From contig JAETXT010000005.1 in the NCBI GenBank assembly GCA_019188255.1, positions 186,001 to 250,000 on the forward strand: a stretch of 64,000 nucleotides of DNA, given 5' to 3'. The notes below the pieces were generated by a model. The model searched no databases and was not told the DNA's origin. It saw only the letters and a program-made list of their open reading frames with translations. Origin of the DNA: Verticillium longisporum (taxonomy: Eukaryota; Ascomycota; Sordariomycetes; Glomerellales; Plectosphaerellaceae). Below are positions 11,652 to 23,168 of this stretch, piece by piece. The translations under genes and the position numbers were made by a program. The first letter of the stretch is position 1. The number at the start of each line of letters is the position of its first letter.

Positions 11652-13511
11652 ACGTAATCCACAAGCGAGTGGTTCACCCATGCGAGTGGTTCACTTCACC
11701 CCGACCCGACAAACATTCCGAGGAAAACCTCAACCCAAACGCCGTAAATCAATTAAAATCACTCCTCCTCGTCTTTTGCAGACGATGAGATAGCTACCTG
11801 ACAAGTTCTCGCGTTGTGGCCGGTCTTCCCGCATACGCTACAGCATCGTTTCTTCGGCTGGGACCACGACGCGGGACCCGGGTTCTGCAGCGTTTCCTCT
11901 TTTATCTGGATATCTACTTCCTTCTGAGCAATCTTGTCCTGTCCCTCGCCTACAGCCATGCTTCCTCCTTCCCGGAGACGTAGCTTTTTGGCCCTCCGGC
12001 GTCGGCTTAGTGTAGCATTTTCCTCTCGAAGGATCATAACCTCTGACTTCAAAAGAGCGATCTGGTGCATAACACCCCGCGTCCCCTTCGCAAGATAGTC
12101 AACAGCATCTAAAATTGACGTTGGGGAGCTTCCCTGGTGGCGTGAGATTCGCCCTTTGATGAAGTCAGTCTGGGAACCTGCCTCGAGCAGGTTAGTGGGC
12201 GTCTTAGAGACCCAAGAATCACGCTCCCCGTGGGACGTCCCCGGAGGCGTCGTCGTCCTCAACCTCACATCCAGCTTTGACAGGACTGTTTCCGGGTTAT
12301 GGGGGACAAGCCCCGCTCCTCGAAAGCCTCCCTGGATGTTTTTTCTGTCATTGCTTGCTGAAATGCAGCCGAAAACGCCGGGAAGAAGTCCTCTTTGCTG
12401 ATGTGCGTTGTACCCGCCCTCATCCTATCCTCGATTTGCCGACCGTATGCTTTCTTTAGTGGGCCAAAACACCCAACATCGAGAGGCTGGAGTAGATGTG
12501 ACGAATGAGGAGGCATACAGAGTGTGATGATGTTGTTCTCCTTGCAGTAGAGTTCGAAGTCGACCGAGTGGTGACTTTCGTGGCCATCCAGGATCAGTAG
12601 GCGATAACCGCCCGAAGTACGGGACTTTGTATGCCTGTCAAAATGCCGAATCCATTCCAGACCAATATCATTCGTCGTCCAGCCGTTTGGAGATGTTGCG
12701 ATTCTCCAGTCGCGAGAAATCGCGTCGTCCTGGTACCAGCTCGAGAGGTGGTACTTGCCCGAAACCACGATGAACGGCGGGACGGAGAAACCCAACGCGC
12801 CAACGCCCTGGATCACCGTAACCCATTCCCGGTTGCCTGGCTGCCTCATCTTCACATTGGACCGTCTTTCCGAACTGGTCACGACCATTCCGTTGGCGAT
12901 AACGCCCATCTGGAAGCCGGTCTCGTCAAAGTTGTACATGTCAGCCTCTTGGATGCCGTACTTGGCGATCATGTTATGCACGAGGCGGAACCACGCGTTT
13001 ATCGCGTCCGGATCTTCGCATTGGGCCCTCTTGTAGTCGTACTTGCGAAAGAAACGCGTCCGGAGCTCTGGTTGCCGTTTGACGAAGTTTGCGGCCCAGT
13101 TCTTCCCGACGCGTGGCGCGTCACGGTCGGCAAGCAGGCGATTCGCCATATCTCCGACCTCACCCAACCGGGGAGGGTAAGATCGCGCATCTAGGTCAAG
13201 GATATATTCGACAATAGTTTTCTCTTCTAGTACTGTTAATTTGGCAGAATTGGGCGGGCTTTCGCGTCGGGAGGGTTTGCCCTTCTGGCGTCGGAGGAGC
13301 GTCGTTAAGGGGACGGTGTAGATCCTCGCAGCACTCCGGGCGCTTAGGTTCGGGTCATTGTCCATAGCTTGGATAGCAAGGAATAATTGACCTTCTTTTG
13401 AAAGAGTCTCCATCGCGGGCGGAGGTGGAATCTGTAGAATTCAGGTGTAGGTCGTGGGCCCGGGCGAAGTGAACCACTCGCTTGGGTGAACCACTCGCTT
13501 GTGGATTACGT
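11652..13511 (-). mobile_element. Fot1/pogo-type DNA transposon, family A, copy 1
   Basis: 1,860 bp with ~46 bp inverted repeats (one mismatch at position 30) starting ACGTAATCCACAAGCGAGTG. It is flanked by TA on both sides (11650-11651 and 13512-13513), the target preference of the Tc1/mariner-pogo superfamily. GC content is normal with no RIP, although it is embedded in RIP-mutated RNase H sequence. Its ends and encoded proteins are identical to the copy at 61959-63818. Confidence 0.93.
11759..13413 (-). pseudogene. Fot1/pogo transposase, frame broken at an A6 run
   Basis: It starts at the ATG whose first base is 13413. The first 382-codon frame ends at 12265 and holds an N-terminal helix-turn-helix (residues ~8-55), a CENP-B-like DNA-binding region (~60-130) and a DDE_1 catalytic core. 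The core's three acidic residues are D163 (in NFDETGF), D276 (in ILDGHES) and D312 (in LQPLDVG). The C-terminal part follows in another frame (to 11759) and carries a CCHC-type knuckle (CSVCGKTGHNARTC). Similarity to pogo transposases changes frame at an A6 run after Met-Thr-Glu-Lys. Family B has A7 at the same place, which keeps the frame. So one A is missing, unless slippage supplies it. Confidence 0.88.
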
Positions 13512-14745
13512 TAATAATAGAGAAACGCTTAATAATAGATCTTATAGTATTATAGTAAAGCTACGAAGAATATAAAGTTAATGAAATTTATTAGATCGCT
13601 AGAAGTAATAACCCTATAGATTTAATAATTAAAGGAGTATTAAACTAAGTACTAGAAGCATTAATAAGCTCTAATAAAGTTATAATTAGGATTAAAGGAT
13701 AAATTAAATATTAAGAAAAGAGTAATTAAGGGGTAAAAGTAAATAATATTAAAAGTAATTAATAAAGCTTAAGAATAGGTATTCTAGGAGTAATAAAATA
13801 GTAAAGTAATAGCTTTAAAGAGTAGATTAGGCCTTAGAGTCCGAGGACTCTAAGCCTAATTACTTAAGAGAGTCCTATTATAGGTAATCGAAGAGCCGTA
13901 GAGTAGTAGTACGCTTAGCCGCCTTACGCTCTATATTACTAAGATTATCTAGGTCTTTATTAAAATCGTTGCCCCCTTTAGCCTCCTCCTCTTTAATAAT
14001 CGATAATATACTTTTAACGATAGTATATTATTTCTCTATATCCTATATCCCCTATTAATAGATTATATAATTAGATAATTAAGGAAATATTAGAGAAAGG
14101 AGCTTATTAGCTTATTCTTCTTATCCTAAGCCTCTAAAAACTTTATAGTAAGCTTAAAGGCACTAACTAGGCTAAGATAATAATCGTTAAAGCTATAGAT
14201 ATTAGAAAATAGAGATCGTAGAAGCTTATATTTATTTATAAGAATGCCCGGAAGTATATTTATAATATCGAGAGCCCTTAAGCTTAAGATCGAAGTATAT
14301 ATTATTAGCGCTAATTTTAGTTTACTTACTAATAAAATAAAACTTTAAATACCCTAAATAAGGGACTTTACGAATATTACTATATATATATACTATATAC
14401 TAGGATTAATAGCTCCTATAATTAATACTAACTATATTCTTATACTTAGCTATTCTCTTAATAGGAGGGGTAATAGGCGTAGGGGCTTTATATTTAGGAG
14501 GTATTATTAAGGCTAGGATAAGAGAGAAAGAGAGATAGAGAGAGTAGTAAAAAGGGGGAGTTAATAATTATCGGAGCTCTAAAATAATAGATTAGGTTAG
14601 CTAATCTTAAAATAAAGAATCGTTATAGGGAAGAGGAAAAATAAAAGGAATAGAGTTATTACGACTTACTAACTAGATATATAGATCTATAGAGTATAGT
14701 ATTTATTAAACTAGCTTAATAGGATCTATTAATCCTATTTAAATA

Positions 14746-14826
14746 GTTTAATTCTATTATTCCTATTAAAGGTAGTTTAATTCTATTATTCCTATTAAAG
14801 GTAGTTTAATTCTATTATTCCTATTA
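14746..14826 (+). repeat. 29 bp tandem repeat, ~2.8 copies
   Basis: Three head-to-tail copies of a unit starting GTTTAATTCTATTATTCCTA, the third partial. They lie between the RNase H relic and the 3' LTR of the Copia element. Confidence 0.8.
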
Positions 14827-15317
14827 AGAAAGCTAATAAAGGGGTAATAATAATTATTCTTCTACCCTCTATTAATATATTAGCGATTTAGAGACTTTAG
14901 GAGCCTATATCTAGCTATTATAAGAGTACTATTTAATTAGCTATTATACTATTTAATTACCATTTATTTCCTTTATTAAAGGGTTTAAAAGCCTATTCCT
15001 ATTATTTAATTATAACTTAATTCGTTTCCTTAGAGAGCTATTTCATAACTAGTTCGACTAATCCGTAGTACTAGGGACTAGGGATTTAGCGCTTATAGGA
15101 ATAGTAGTATTAAGCTATATTTTTCCTTATTCTATTTATTATTCTCCTATTATTATTTATTTACTTATTTATTTATTTATTTTATAGATTAGGGATAGTA
15201 GATCTAATATACTAGAGACTAGAGGATTATAAGTATATTAGAGTAGCTATTAACCTAGGTAATAGAGCCCGATATTAGTCCCTTAAGCAATCCTATCTAT
15301 AAAGAAAAGATAGATAG

Positions 15318-15606
15318 TATTAAACTAATATTAGGGGATTACCTAGGTCGGTAATTATTATATAGGATTTACCGATATAGTAATTACTGGGGCTAGGATT
15401 TATAGCTCTTAGGAGTACGTAGTTTATAGTTTATATAATCGGTAAATTAGATAGGTATATCTAATTTATATAGGTAGCGGTAATTTAGAGAGAAAGTATT
15501 ATTAATTATTATAAGTCTTATATTATCTACTCTACCTATTTAGAGCTCTTAGGTATAGCTAAAGTAATAAATTAGGGTTTATATAAGTAGTAAAGCCCTC
15601 TTAATA
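15318..15606 (+). repeat. 3' LTR of the Copia-type element
   Basis: 289 bp, followed by the target duplication AGGGT at 15607-15611. The last T of that duplication is also the T of the TA target used by the next transposon. Confidence 0.88.
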
Positions 15607-15612
15607 AGGGTA

Positions 15613-17470
15613 ACGTACATGTACAGTGAGTGGGCCAGTACAGTGAGTGGACCACTTTCGCGTCATTCTCCAAACTTCAACATTCCACCTTACTTTTCTC
15701 TACAACCAGTCATGGAAACACCTTCTCAAGACAGTCAGCTATTCCTTGCCCGTCAAGCAATGGAAAAAGATCCAGGGTTAAGCGCCCGACGTGCTGCAGC
15801 CATCTACAATGTCAGCCGAACGACTCTCGTTCGCCGCCAGAACGGCACCCCATCCCGAAGCGAAATCACATCCAAATTAAAGAAATTAACAATGCTAGAA
15901 GAGCAAACGATTGTCGAATACATACTAGACCTAGATTCCCGATCATACCCCCTCGGTTGGATAGTGTTGGAGATATGGCGAATGTCCTGCTGGCGGCGCG
16001 CGACGCGCCACCCGTCGGACCGCGATGGGCTTCAAGATTCGTCAAACGACAACCTGCGCTCCGGACGCGTATCTTTCGAAAGTACGACTATAAGAGGGCC
16101 CAATGCGAAGATCCCGACGCGATAAACGCGTGGTTTACGCTCGTACGTAACATGGTCGCGAAGTACGGCGTGACGGACGAAGACACCTATAACTTCGATG
16201 AGACCGGTTTCCAAATGGGCGTTATCGCTAATGGAATGGTTGTTACAAACTCTGAAAGACGTTCTAACGTTAAGATGAGACAGCCGGGTAATCGGGAATG
16301 GGTTACAGTGATCCAGGGCGTTGGCGCGACCGGATTCTGTGTCCCGCCATACATCGTTGTTGCGGGTAAATTTCACCTCTCGTCATGGTACGAAGAAGAC
16401 GCGTTTCCTCGCGACTGGAAGGTCGCAACCTCTCCAAACGGCTGGACTACGAATGATATTGGTCTCGATTGGATTCGGCACTTCGACCAACATACAAGGT
16501 CGCGTACTTCGGGCGCATTTCGCATTCTCATCCTAGACGGCCACGAAAGCCACCACTCCGCCAAATTCGAGCTTTACTGTAAGGAGAATAAGATCATTAC
16601 ACTTTGTATGCCTCCTCATTCGTCCCATCTACTCCAACCTCTCGATGTCGGCTGTTTTGGACCGCTGAAGAAAGCGTACGGTCGGCAAATTGAGATGAAG
16701 ATGAAGGCAGGTACAAACCATATCTCCAAGGAGGACTTCTTCCCAGCTTTTTTACGGCATTCCAGAATTCTATGACAGAAAAAAACATCCAGGGAGGTTT
16801 TCAAGGGGCTGGACTTACCCCCATGACCCAGAAGCAGTCCTTTCAAGGCTGGATGTGAAATTAAAGACACCAACGCCGCCAGGAACGTCTTCTGGACTCC
16901 CTAAGCCATGGGTGTGTAAGACTCCTACAAACCCGATTGAAGCCACTTCACAGTCCGAATTCATTAAGAATCGAATCTCCCGACACCAGGGAAGCTCACC
17001 AACATCAATGCTTCAGGCTATCGACCAATACACGAAGGGTACACACAAGATAATGCACCAGTTCGTCCTAATGGACGCAAGGCTCAAGATACTTGAAAGC
17101 GAGAATGCTACCCTTAGCCGACGTCGGAGAGCTAAAAAGTACGTCTCAGGGAAGGAGGGAGTATGACTCTAGGTGATGGACAAGACCAGATTGCCCAGAA
17201 GGAGGTAGATGTTCAGATGAGGGAGGAAACGAGGCAGAATCCGGGTCGCGCGACTCGGGCTATACCGAAGAAACGGACCTGTGGCACCTGTGGAAATACT
17301 GGCCATAACGCGAGAACTTGTCAGATGACTATATTATCTTCTGAATAAGGTAATGGGGCGTGATTTCAATTGATTTCCTATGTTTTTGTTTAGTTCTGGG
17401 TTGGAATGTTTGTCGGGTCGAGGTGAGGTGGTCCACTCACTGTACTGGCCCACTCACTGTGCATGTACGT
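15613..17470 (+). mobile_element. Fot1/pogo-type DNA transposon, family B
   Basis: 1,858 bp with 42 bp inverted repeats (one mismatch) starting ACGTACATGTACAGTGAGTG. It is flanked by TA (15611-15612 and 17471-17472). It is a different family from the copies at 11652 and 61959, but its transposase is clearly homologous. It inserted exactly at the edge of the Copia element's target duplication. It shows no RIP. Confidence 0.92.
15712..17348 (+). pseudogene. Fot1/pogo transposase with four single-base frameshifts
   Basis: The transposase starts at the ATG at 15712 and has the same domain order as family A: helix-turn-helix, CENP-B-like region, DDE core (NFDETGF, ILDGHES, LQPLDVG) and a CCHC knuckle (CGTCGNTGHNARTC). 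Aligning by eye to family A, the frame breaks near 15950 (C run), 16750 (T run), 16818 (C run) and 17137 (one C lost). Each is one missing base. Around these the protein is well conserved and there are no RIP-type stops. It is either a recently decayed copy or affected by base-run errors in the assembly. Confidence 0.85.
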
Positions 17471-20257
17471 TAATAATAATAATAGTTCTAGTAAATATTA
17501 GATAAATTTATAATTTATTTATAATTATTTAGTAAATATATACTAAATAATATAAGAGTCTAATCCGAGAACGAGCCCGATAATAATAATAATAAGGATA
17601 ATAATAAGGATAATAACGACGATAATAATAACGATAAAGATAAGGATAATAGCGAAGCTAATATAATAGGCCCCGTCCCTATAAATATTAAGCCTAAGTA
17701 TAATAAGCATTAAATCCTATTTAAATAGATTATAAATCGATTCTAGATCTTTAATTAATTCTTTTTAGATAACGATTTATCTAACTCTCTACTTAATAAC
17801 TTAGATAACTCTCTTATAACCGAGCCTAAGCTACTACCCTAGCCGACTCCTTATCGCTCCTAGCGCTTTAATACCTATTAAATAGGTATTATCTAAGGTA
17901 CTAGTAAATTATATCTTAAATCGATTATAAATTAATTTATATATATCTTAAAATATATTTATAAAGGACTCTATTTTCTTTTTAGGACTATTTTTTTAAT
18001 AATAATACTTAAGCTAGTAATTATAATAAAATCCCTCTTAATTACGCTTTTACTTCTATAAGCTATATATGAAGATTAATTTTATATAAATATACTTCTA
18101 TTTCTAAGGCCTTTACTTTAGCCTCTTAAACTTTAACTTTAGCTTTATATACTTAGAAGATTTATATTTATCTCTAAATCTCTTAAAGGTCGTATATAAT
18201 TTATTAAAATTAAAGCTAAGAGCTCTTATAAGTAATAGATACCCGAAGACTTTAATAGCTAGGTAGAGTTCTATCCTATATTAATCTAAGATCGATTTAT
18301 AATCTATTTATAATCGATTTATAATTAATCTAAAGCTATTTATTATCTAGGAAGTCTTCGAATATTAGGTATTTAAAGTTATAAAACTCTACTTACTCTA
18401 CTCGATAATATATTAGATAGTATGTTAAAGTTACTACCCCTAATTATAGGGATATTCCTAAAAGAAAGTAAAGAGGTAATAAATAAACTTTCTTAAGATT
18501 AATATCCTTTAAGCTATTTTTAATATTTAAGTCCTATATTAAAGTATTAGAGATATATAATAGTTTATAAATAGAGATTCTACTTTATTCTTATATATAA
18601 GGGATAAATAAAACCGCTCTTAAAGCGATTAATCGTATTAATTTAAAGGTAAACTAAGGCCTCTAGCTAATCTATTAGTTTAGATCTTCCAATAATTATA
18701 GTCTTAGGAGCTAGAATAATATAAATTAATATTTTAAATAGATTATGAATAGATTATATACCCCTTAATAGCTATTAAAAGGGGGATATATTATATAATC
18801 TATTAATAGGATACTTTATATAGGACTTTAATTATATTTATATTTATTTATAGATAATCTTAATCCTCGGGGAGAATTCTAGAAATAGCTTTATAAAGCC
18901 TAAAATATATAATTAGACGCTCTTTATATTTAATCTATCTCTTAATAGGTAAATTATCTAATATAAATAATTAAAAGATTTTAAATCGATTCGGAATAGA
19001 TATTTAAATACTTTTAAATAATATATAATATTATTTATATTATACTACTAATAAATAATAGAGGAGAGAGCATATTTAAGAACGTTAAAAATTAAGACCT
19101 CTTTTAGAGTCCGAATAGTAAAAATCGATTCCCTATTCAAAGTAGACTTTATAGAACTAAATATACTATTAAACTTACTATTATTAGGGATAGTACTATA
19201 GATCGATATAAATATTTAAATAATTATTAAATCCTATATAAAGATTTAATTTTAATATTAATCTATTAATAATTAATTTAAAATTAGATTTACTTTTTAA
19301 ATTATTATAATCTTAATCGAGAATAAGATTACGTAAACCCTTATTATATAAATATTTCTATTTAACCTTAATATAATAGATAGTTCGGAAGATCTTAAAT
19401 ATAGTTTTATATATAAAAGTATATATCTTAGCTATATTATAGTTTATAAAATATTAAATAAGGGGTAAGGCTAAAGATATTAATATTTAAATATAATCTA
19501 TTATAAATAGATTATAAATAGATCTTAATTATATTTACTTTATTAGGAAACCTTACTATATTAGCCCTAGATAACTTTAACTTCTCTAAGCTTCCCGAGG
19601 TATTTATAATTAATATTAATAGAGAAGGTATTAAAGTTTTAAAGATTAAATTATTATATTTAGTATTTATAGAAATATAGAACTATCTAATTATAATTAT
19701 TATTAAAGATATATTAAATATATTATATATAAATAATCTTAAATTAATTTTAAATAGATATATAATTTACTTTAATTCCCCTCTACTATTTAAATTAATA
19801 TTTATACTAGATTAAGAGGCGCTCTAATATTTAAGGAAATATAATAATCTCTTCTTTATAAATAATCCTCCTAAGGAAGTTATCGTTTATAAGATTTAAG
19901 TAGATATTAGCGATAGTTTTACTATAATATTTACGGATAAAATTTTAAAGTTTATAGAACTATAAAAAGGAGTCTAAAGTATATTAATTTAAAATCTATT
20001 TCGAATCGATTTAATATATACTTAGACTCGTTTAAAGTTATCTAATTTATCGTACTATTTATATAATATTCGCTATTATATTTAATAGTATATATATAAG
20101 GGCGATAGGAGGGTAAGAATACCTCTTATATAAAGATATAATAATCTATAATATAAGCTCTAGGCTTATAAGAATAATAAAATTCTAGATAACTTTATAG
20201 CTAAGCTATATAAAGTCCCTAGGGACTAAATATACTTTAGCTAGCGAGAATTAATTA

Positions 20258-20387
20258 AGATTATAAATAGATTATAAATAGATTATAAATAGATTATAAA
20301 TAGATTATAAATAGATTATAAAAAGATTATAAATCGATTATAAATAGATTATAAATAGATTATAAATAGATTATAAATCGATTATAA
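20258..20387 (+). repeat. 11 bp tandem repeat array, ~12 copies
   Basis: Head-to-tail copies of AGATTATAAAT with occasional variants (for example ...AATCG). Single or double copies of related 11-mers are scattered through the outer element's own DNA (for example ~3915-3980, 18299-18340, 21515-21560). Confidence 0.85.
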
Positions 20388-21669
20388 TAAATTTATAATA
20401 ATAAAGATATTTAACGTTATTTAAAATAAATATAAAGTACTTATTATTAATAAGACTTAAAATAAGTATAACGTTACTTTAAAAGATAGATTAAATAAGC
20501 TCGATATAACTTTTAAATCGATTCGGAAATATTATAAATAAGTAATTTTAGGACCTCGAAAAGCTTACTCTATTAGAGTAATATACTATATAGTAAATAT
20601 AATTTATTATTTCCTATTTATTCTTTAATTAAATATATTAATATATATTAAATAAATACTTATTATTTTAGGAGATATTATTAATTAATAGGTCGGTAAT
20701 TATAATTAATATACTAAATATCTTTTAAATCTCTTTATAAGTAAATATATTTATTTAATTTAATTAGAATAGACTATAAATAGATTATAAATAGATTATA
20801 GTATTATTTACTATATAGCCTATTACTTAAATAATAGATTTCGTACCCTTATTCGAATCTCTATAAGCTTATCTACTATACCTATTATTATAGAAGTATA
20901 GTTAAATGAGCTAAGAGATAGGCTTAAATATTTATAAGCTTAGCCTCCTATATATATATAGGTTAACCGTTATATAGCTATATCGTTTAGAGTAATATAA
21001 ATTATCGATTTTAATAGTATCTTTCGCTATATATTATATTAGATCTAATTACTTTTAAATTTAATATTCTTTTTAAATAGATTATAAATCTATTATTTAC
21101 GATTTCTAAGGAGCTTTTAAATCATTAGTATCTAAAGTAGAAGTTAGAATAAAGTATATAATGCTATTATCCTCTATATATAATATCTCGGGGATAATTA
21201 CTATAAAGAATACTTTATAGGCTATTAATATATCTAGAAGTAATATATAATAACTATTCGAACTCGGATTTATAGATAGGATATATTATATATCGAGTTC
21301 CTCCTATTTTTATTATAAGTATATATTTAATTATTATTATATAGATAAATACTTAGCTTTATAGAATAGGAGCCTATATCTCTTCTCTTTAATTTATAAA
21401 TTTATCTTCGCTTTTATTATTAAAGAAGAGAGGGTTATAATATAGTACCCGAATTAGAAGGTAATTAGGAAATATTATATTTTAATCTATAATAGAAAAT
21501 GAATTAATCCTAAATCGATTATAAATTAATTATAAATTGATTATAAATTGATTACGAATTAATTATAGAATTTAAGTAAAATTAGGTTTAACTTAGCTAA
21601 AGTATATCCTAATTATTCTAAATAGATATTGGCCGGCTAATCTATAGTAATACGTAGATTAATACTTTC

Positions 21670-21780
21670 ACCCTATAGCTGTACCCCCTAATGGTCAGGT
21701 TAGTTCTCAGATAGGCTTAGCGTAAATTAAAAGAGGACCCAATAGTCAGCTCAGGTCGATACCCAATGGTCAGTTGAGCT
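21670..21780 (-). repeat. Right terminal inverted repeat of outer element
   Basis: Reverse complement of 3712-3819. This copy keeps more C and G at the sites where the two differ, so it is less RIP-mutated. It is followed by ATA, then 58 bp before the ATG at 21842. Confidence 0.85.
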
Positions 21781-21841
21781 ATAGTCTCCATCAATCATCC
21801 CCAACGCCGAACGACAGCTCCCCTCCACCAAGGCGCACTTG

Positions 21842-23168
21842 ATGTCCCCATCATCTCCCTGTTCCCGAGTGCTGGGCCTTGCGGCATCTCGAACTACGAT
21901 TTCCCTCCATCCGCCTGCCATAAGCTACCCGACAACAGCACACCACTCATTTTGCACATTCCAGCGACGCTACTTGATACCGCAGACTGTACCTGTTTCC
22001 AAAACCATGTCACAAACCCGTGCAGCGTCGTCGAGCTCGAAGGAGAAGAAATCAGTCGTTGCTCCTCGTCCCAGTTCTAGGTAGGTAGGGCTGGATGGCT
22101 GTCCAGCCGAGAGAGCCTTTCTCTCTTCTTCAAGGCTGAGACATTCACAGCATTCTGCTCTTGTCGCCGACCAACCAGGTTCTTCTCCTGCATCGCGTCA
22201 AGACGTCAAGCTCCTTCGCGTCCGCACATGTATTCCCTGGTGGCAACCTAGACGCCTTTCATGACGGCGACATCCCTGTCGAAGATGCGAAGGAAAGACA
22301 TGTGGATGGACCAGCCTACCGCATTGGTGCTATTCGCGAGTGTTTTGAGGAGACAGGTATCTTGCTCGCACTACGCAAAGGGGCAAAAGGTGACGCTGCA
22401 CTCGTGAGCCTGCCGAATGGCGACAGGGATGCCGCGCGAAAGCAGATTCACGGAAACCATGTCCGGTTCAGCGATTGGGCAGAGAGTGTCGGCGGGACAC
22501 CCGACGTTGAGGGACTGATCCCCTTCACGCGATGGGTAACACCCACCAACGTTCCCAAGCGCTTCACAACCCAGATGTACCTCTATCTTCTCCCCGATAC
22601 GGCCGCATTTGACCGGGTCGAGGCGGCACAGCAACAAGAGATCATCGTTCCCACGCCCGACGGCGGCGTCGAGCACACAGCCGCCCGATTCGACGATGCC
22701 GCTACATGGCTGGCCAAGGCTGACGCTGGCGAGATTATCTTGTTCCCGCCGCAATACTATCTTCTCCATCATGTGGCTCGGTTCTGTACTCAGCAGGGTT
22801 CGGGGACATCGTTTTCGGTTTTCGAATCGCAACGGGAGAAGCTCCTGCAATTTCTGCGGAAGACGCCGACGGCCAGTTCGGAGAAGGGGATCGCGCACCC
22901 CACGTCGTCGATTCCATGGTCTGAGAAGGTCATGAGCCCTCAGAATCTGCTTATTCGGTCTTCGGATAAACGTATTGTGCTCGGGCTCGACAAGCCTGGA
23001 CCGGAACTAAAGGATTCTGGTCGAGGCGGCGACTGGGAGAGGGTCGTACTCGTGAAATTCTCGAAGGAAGGGCCCCGAAAGGTCGAAATCAGGGATCGGG
23101 AGGAGATTTTGGCGGAGGAAAGAGAAGAGAAGTCGGAAGAAGGCTCTGGGGCTCGTCACAAGTTATAA
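21842..23168 (+). CDS. Nudix hydrolase, NUDT19-like
   Basis: Two exons (21842-22080 and 22151-23168) with a 70 bp intron give 418 aa. The junction restores the run ending in LLLSPTNQVLLLHRV. The Nudix box core is GAIRECFEETGIL at about residues 139-151, with the RE and EE acidic residues that bind metal. As in NUDT19, a long insertion separates it from the earlier HVFPGGNLD segment. NUDT19 proteins hydrolyse CoA and acyl-CoA diphosphate bonds in peroxisomes or mitochondria. The first 55 residues are rich in Ser, Arg and Pro with no acidic residue, as in a mitochondrial presequence. An alternative in-frame ATG at 22007 would omit them. The C-terminus is HKL, a weak peroxisomal-signal match. 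The upstream ATG is only 61 bp from the outer transposon's end, so the native promoter has been displaced, or the start is at 22007. Confidence 0.85.

Larger units (their letters stand above)
9273..13640 (+). pseudogene. Relic of Copia-type pol: integrase, reverse transcriptase, RNase H
   Basis: One + strand frame from 9273 to ~9880 still resembles a retroviral-type integrase core and its C-terminal extension. It carries repeated TAG and TAA stops where Gln or Trp codons would be, the expected outcome of RIP. From ~10683 to ~10960 a reverse transcriptase stretch is recognisable by a degraded K-P-L-Y-G-I-P-E-A-G motif. RNase H-like sequence spans 11341-11645 and resumes at ~13514 after the Fot1/pogo insertion, which split it. 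Integrase upstream of reverse transcriptase marks Ty1/Copia rather than Ty3. Gag and protease should lie in 6012-9240, but I cannot delimit them. Confidence 0.7.
5723..15606 (+). mobile_element. Ty1/Copia-type LTR retrotransposon, RIP-inactivated
   Basis: Two 289 bp LTRs (5723-6011 and 15318-15606) enclose an internal region, with the 5 bp duplication AGGGT directly outside both (5718-5722 and 15607-15611). The LTR ends read TATTAA...TTAATA, as expected for TGTTAA...TTAACA after RIP. A purine-rich tract ends just before the 3' LTR. Relics of pol run on the + strand in the order integrase, reverse transcriptase, RNase H, which is the Ty1/Copia order. A solo LTR and a Fot1/pogo element have since inserted, so the original length was ~7.5 kb. 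About 1.7 kb between RNase H and the 3' LTR is not explained. Confidence 0.88.
3712..21780. mobile_element. Outer TIR-bounded DNA transposon, RIP-mutated, with nested insertions
   Basis: The 18 kb AT-rich block is bounded by inverted repeats (3712-3819 and 21670-21780) and by ATA on both sides. Subtracting the nested Copia element, one solo LTR and the second Fot element leaves ~5.9 kb of original element: 3712-4022, 4483-5722 and ~17473-21780. CpA and TpG are nearly absent while CpG, CpC and CpT remain, as RIP leaves them. Left and right repeats differ mostly by C-to-T or G-to-A changes on the left copy. No reading frame survives in the outer element's own DNA, so I cannot name its superfamily. 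A 3 bp duplication with ~110 bp repeats is compatible with several cut-and-paste groups. Confidence 0.75.

Noticed and set aside
3712..21780. Centromere-like AT-rich region
   Set aside because: The block is bounded by transposon ends with target duplications and is fully accounted for by nested elements plus RIP.
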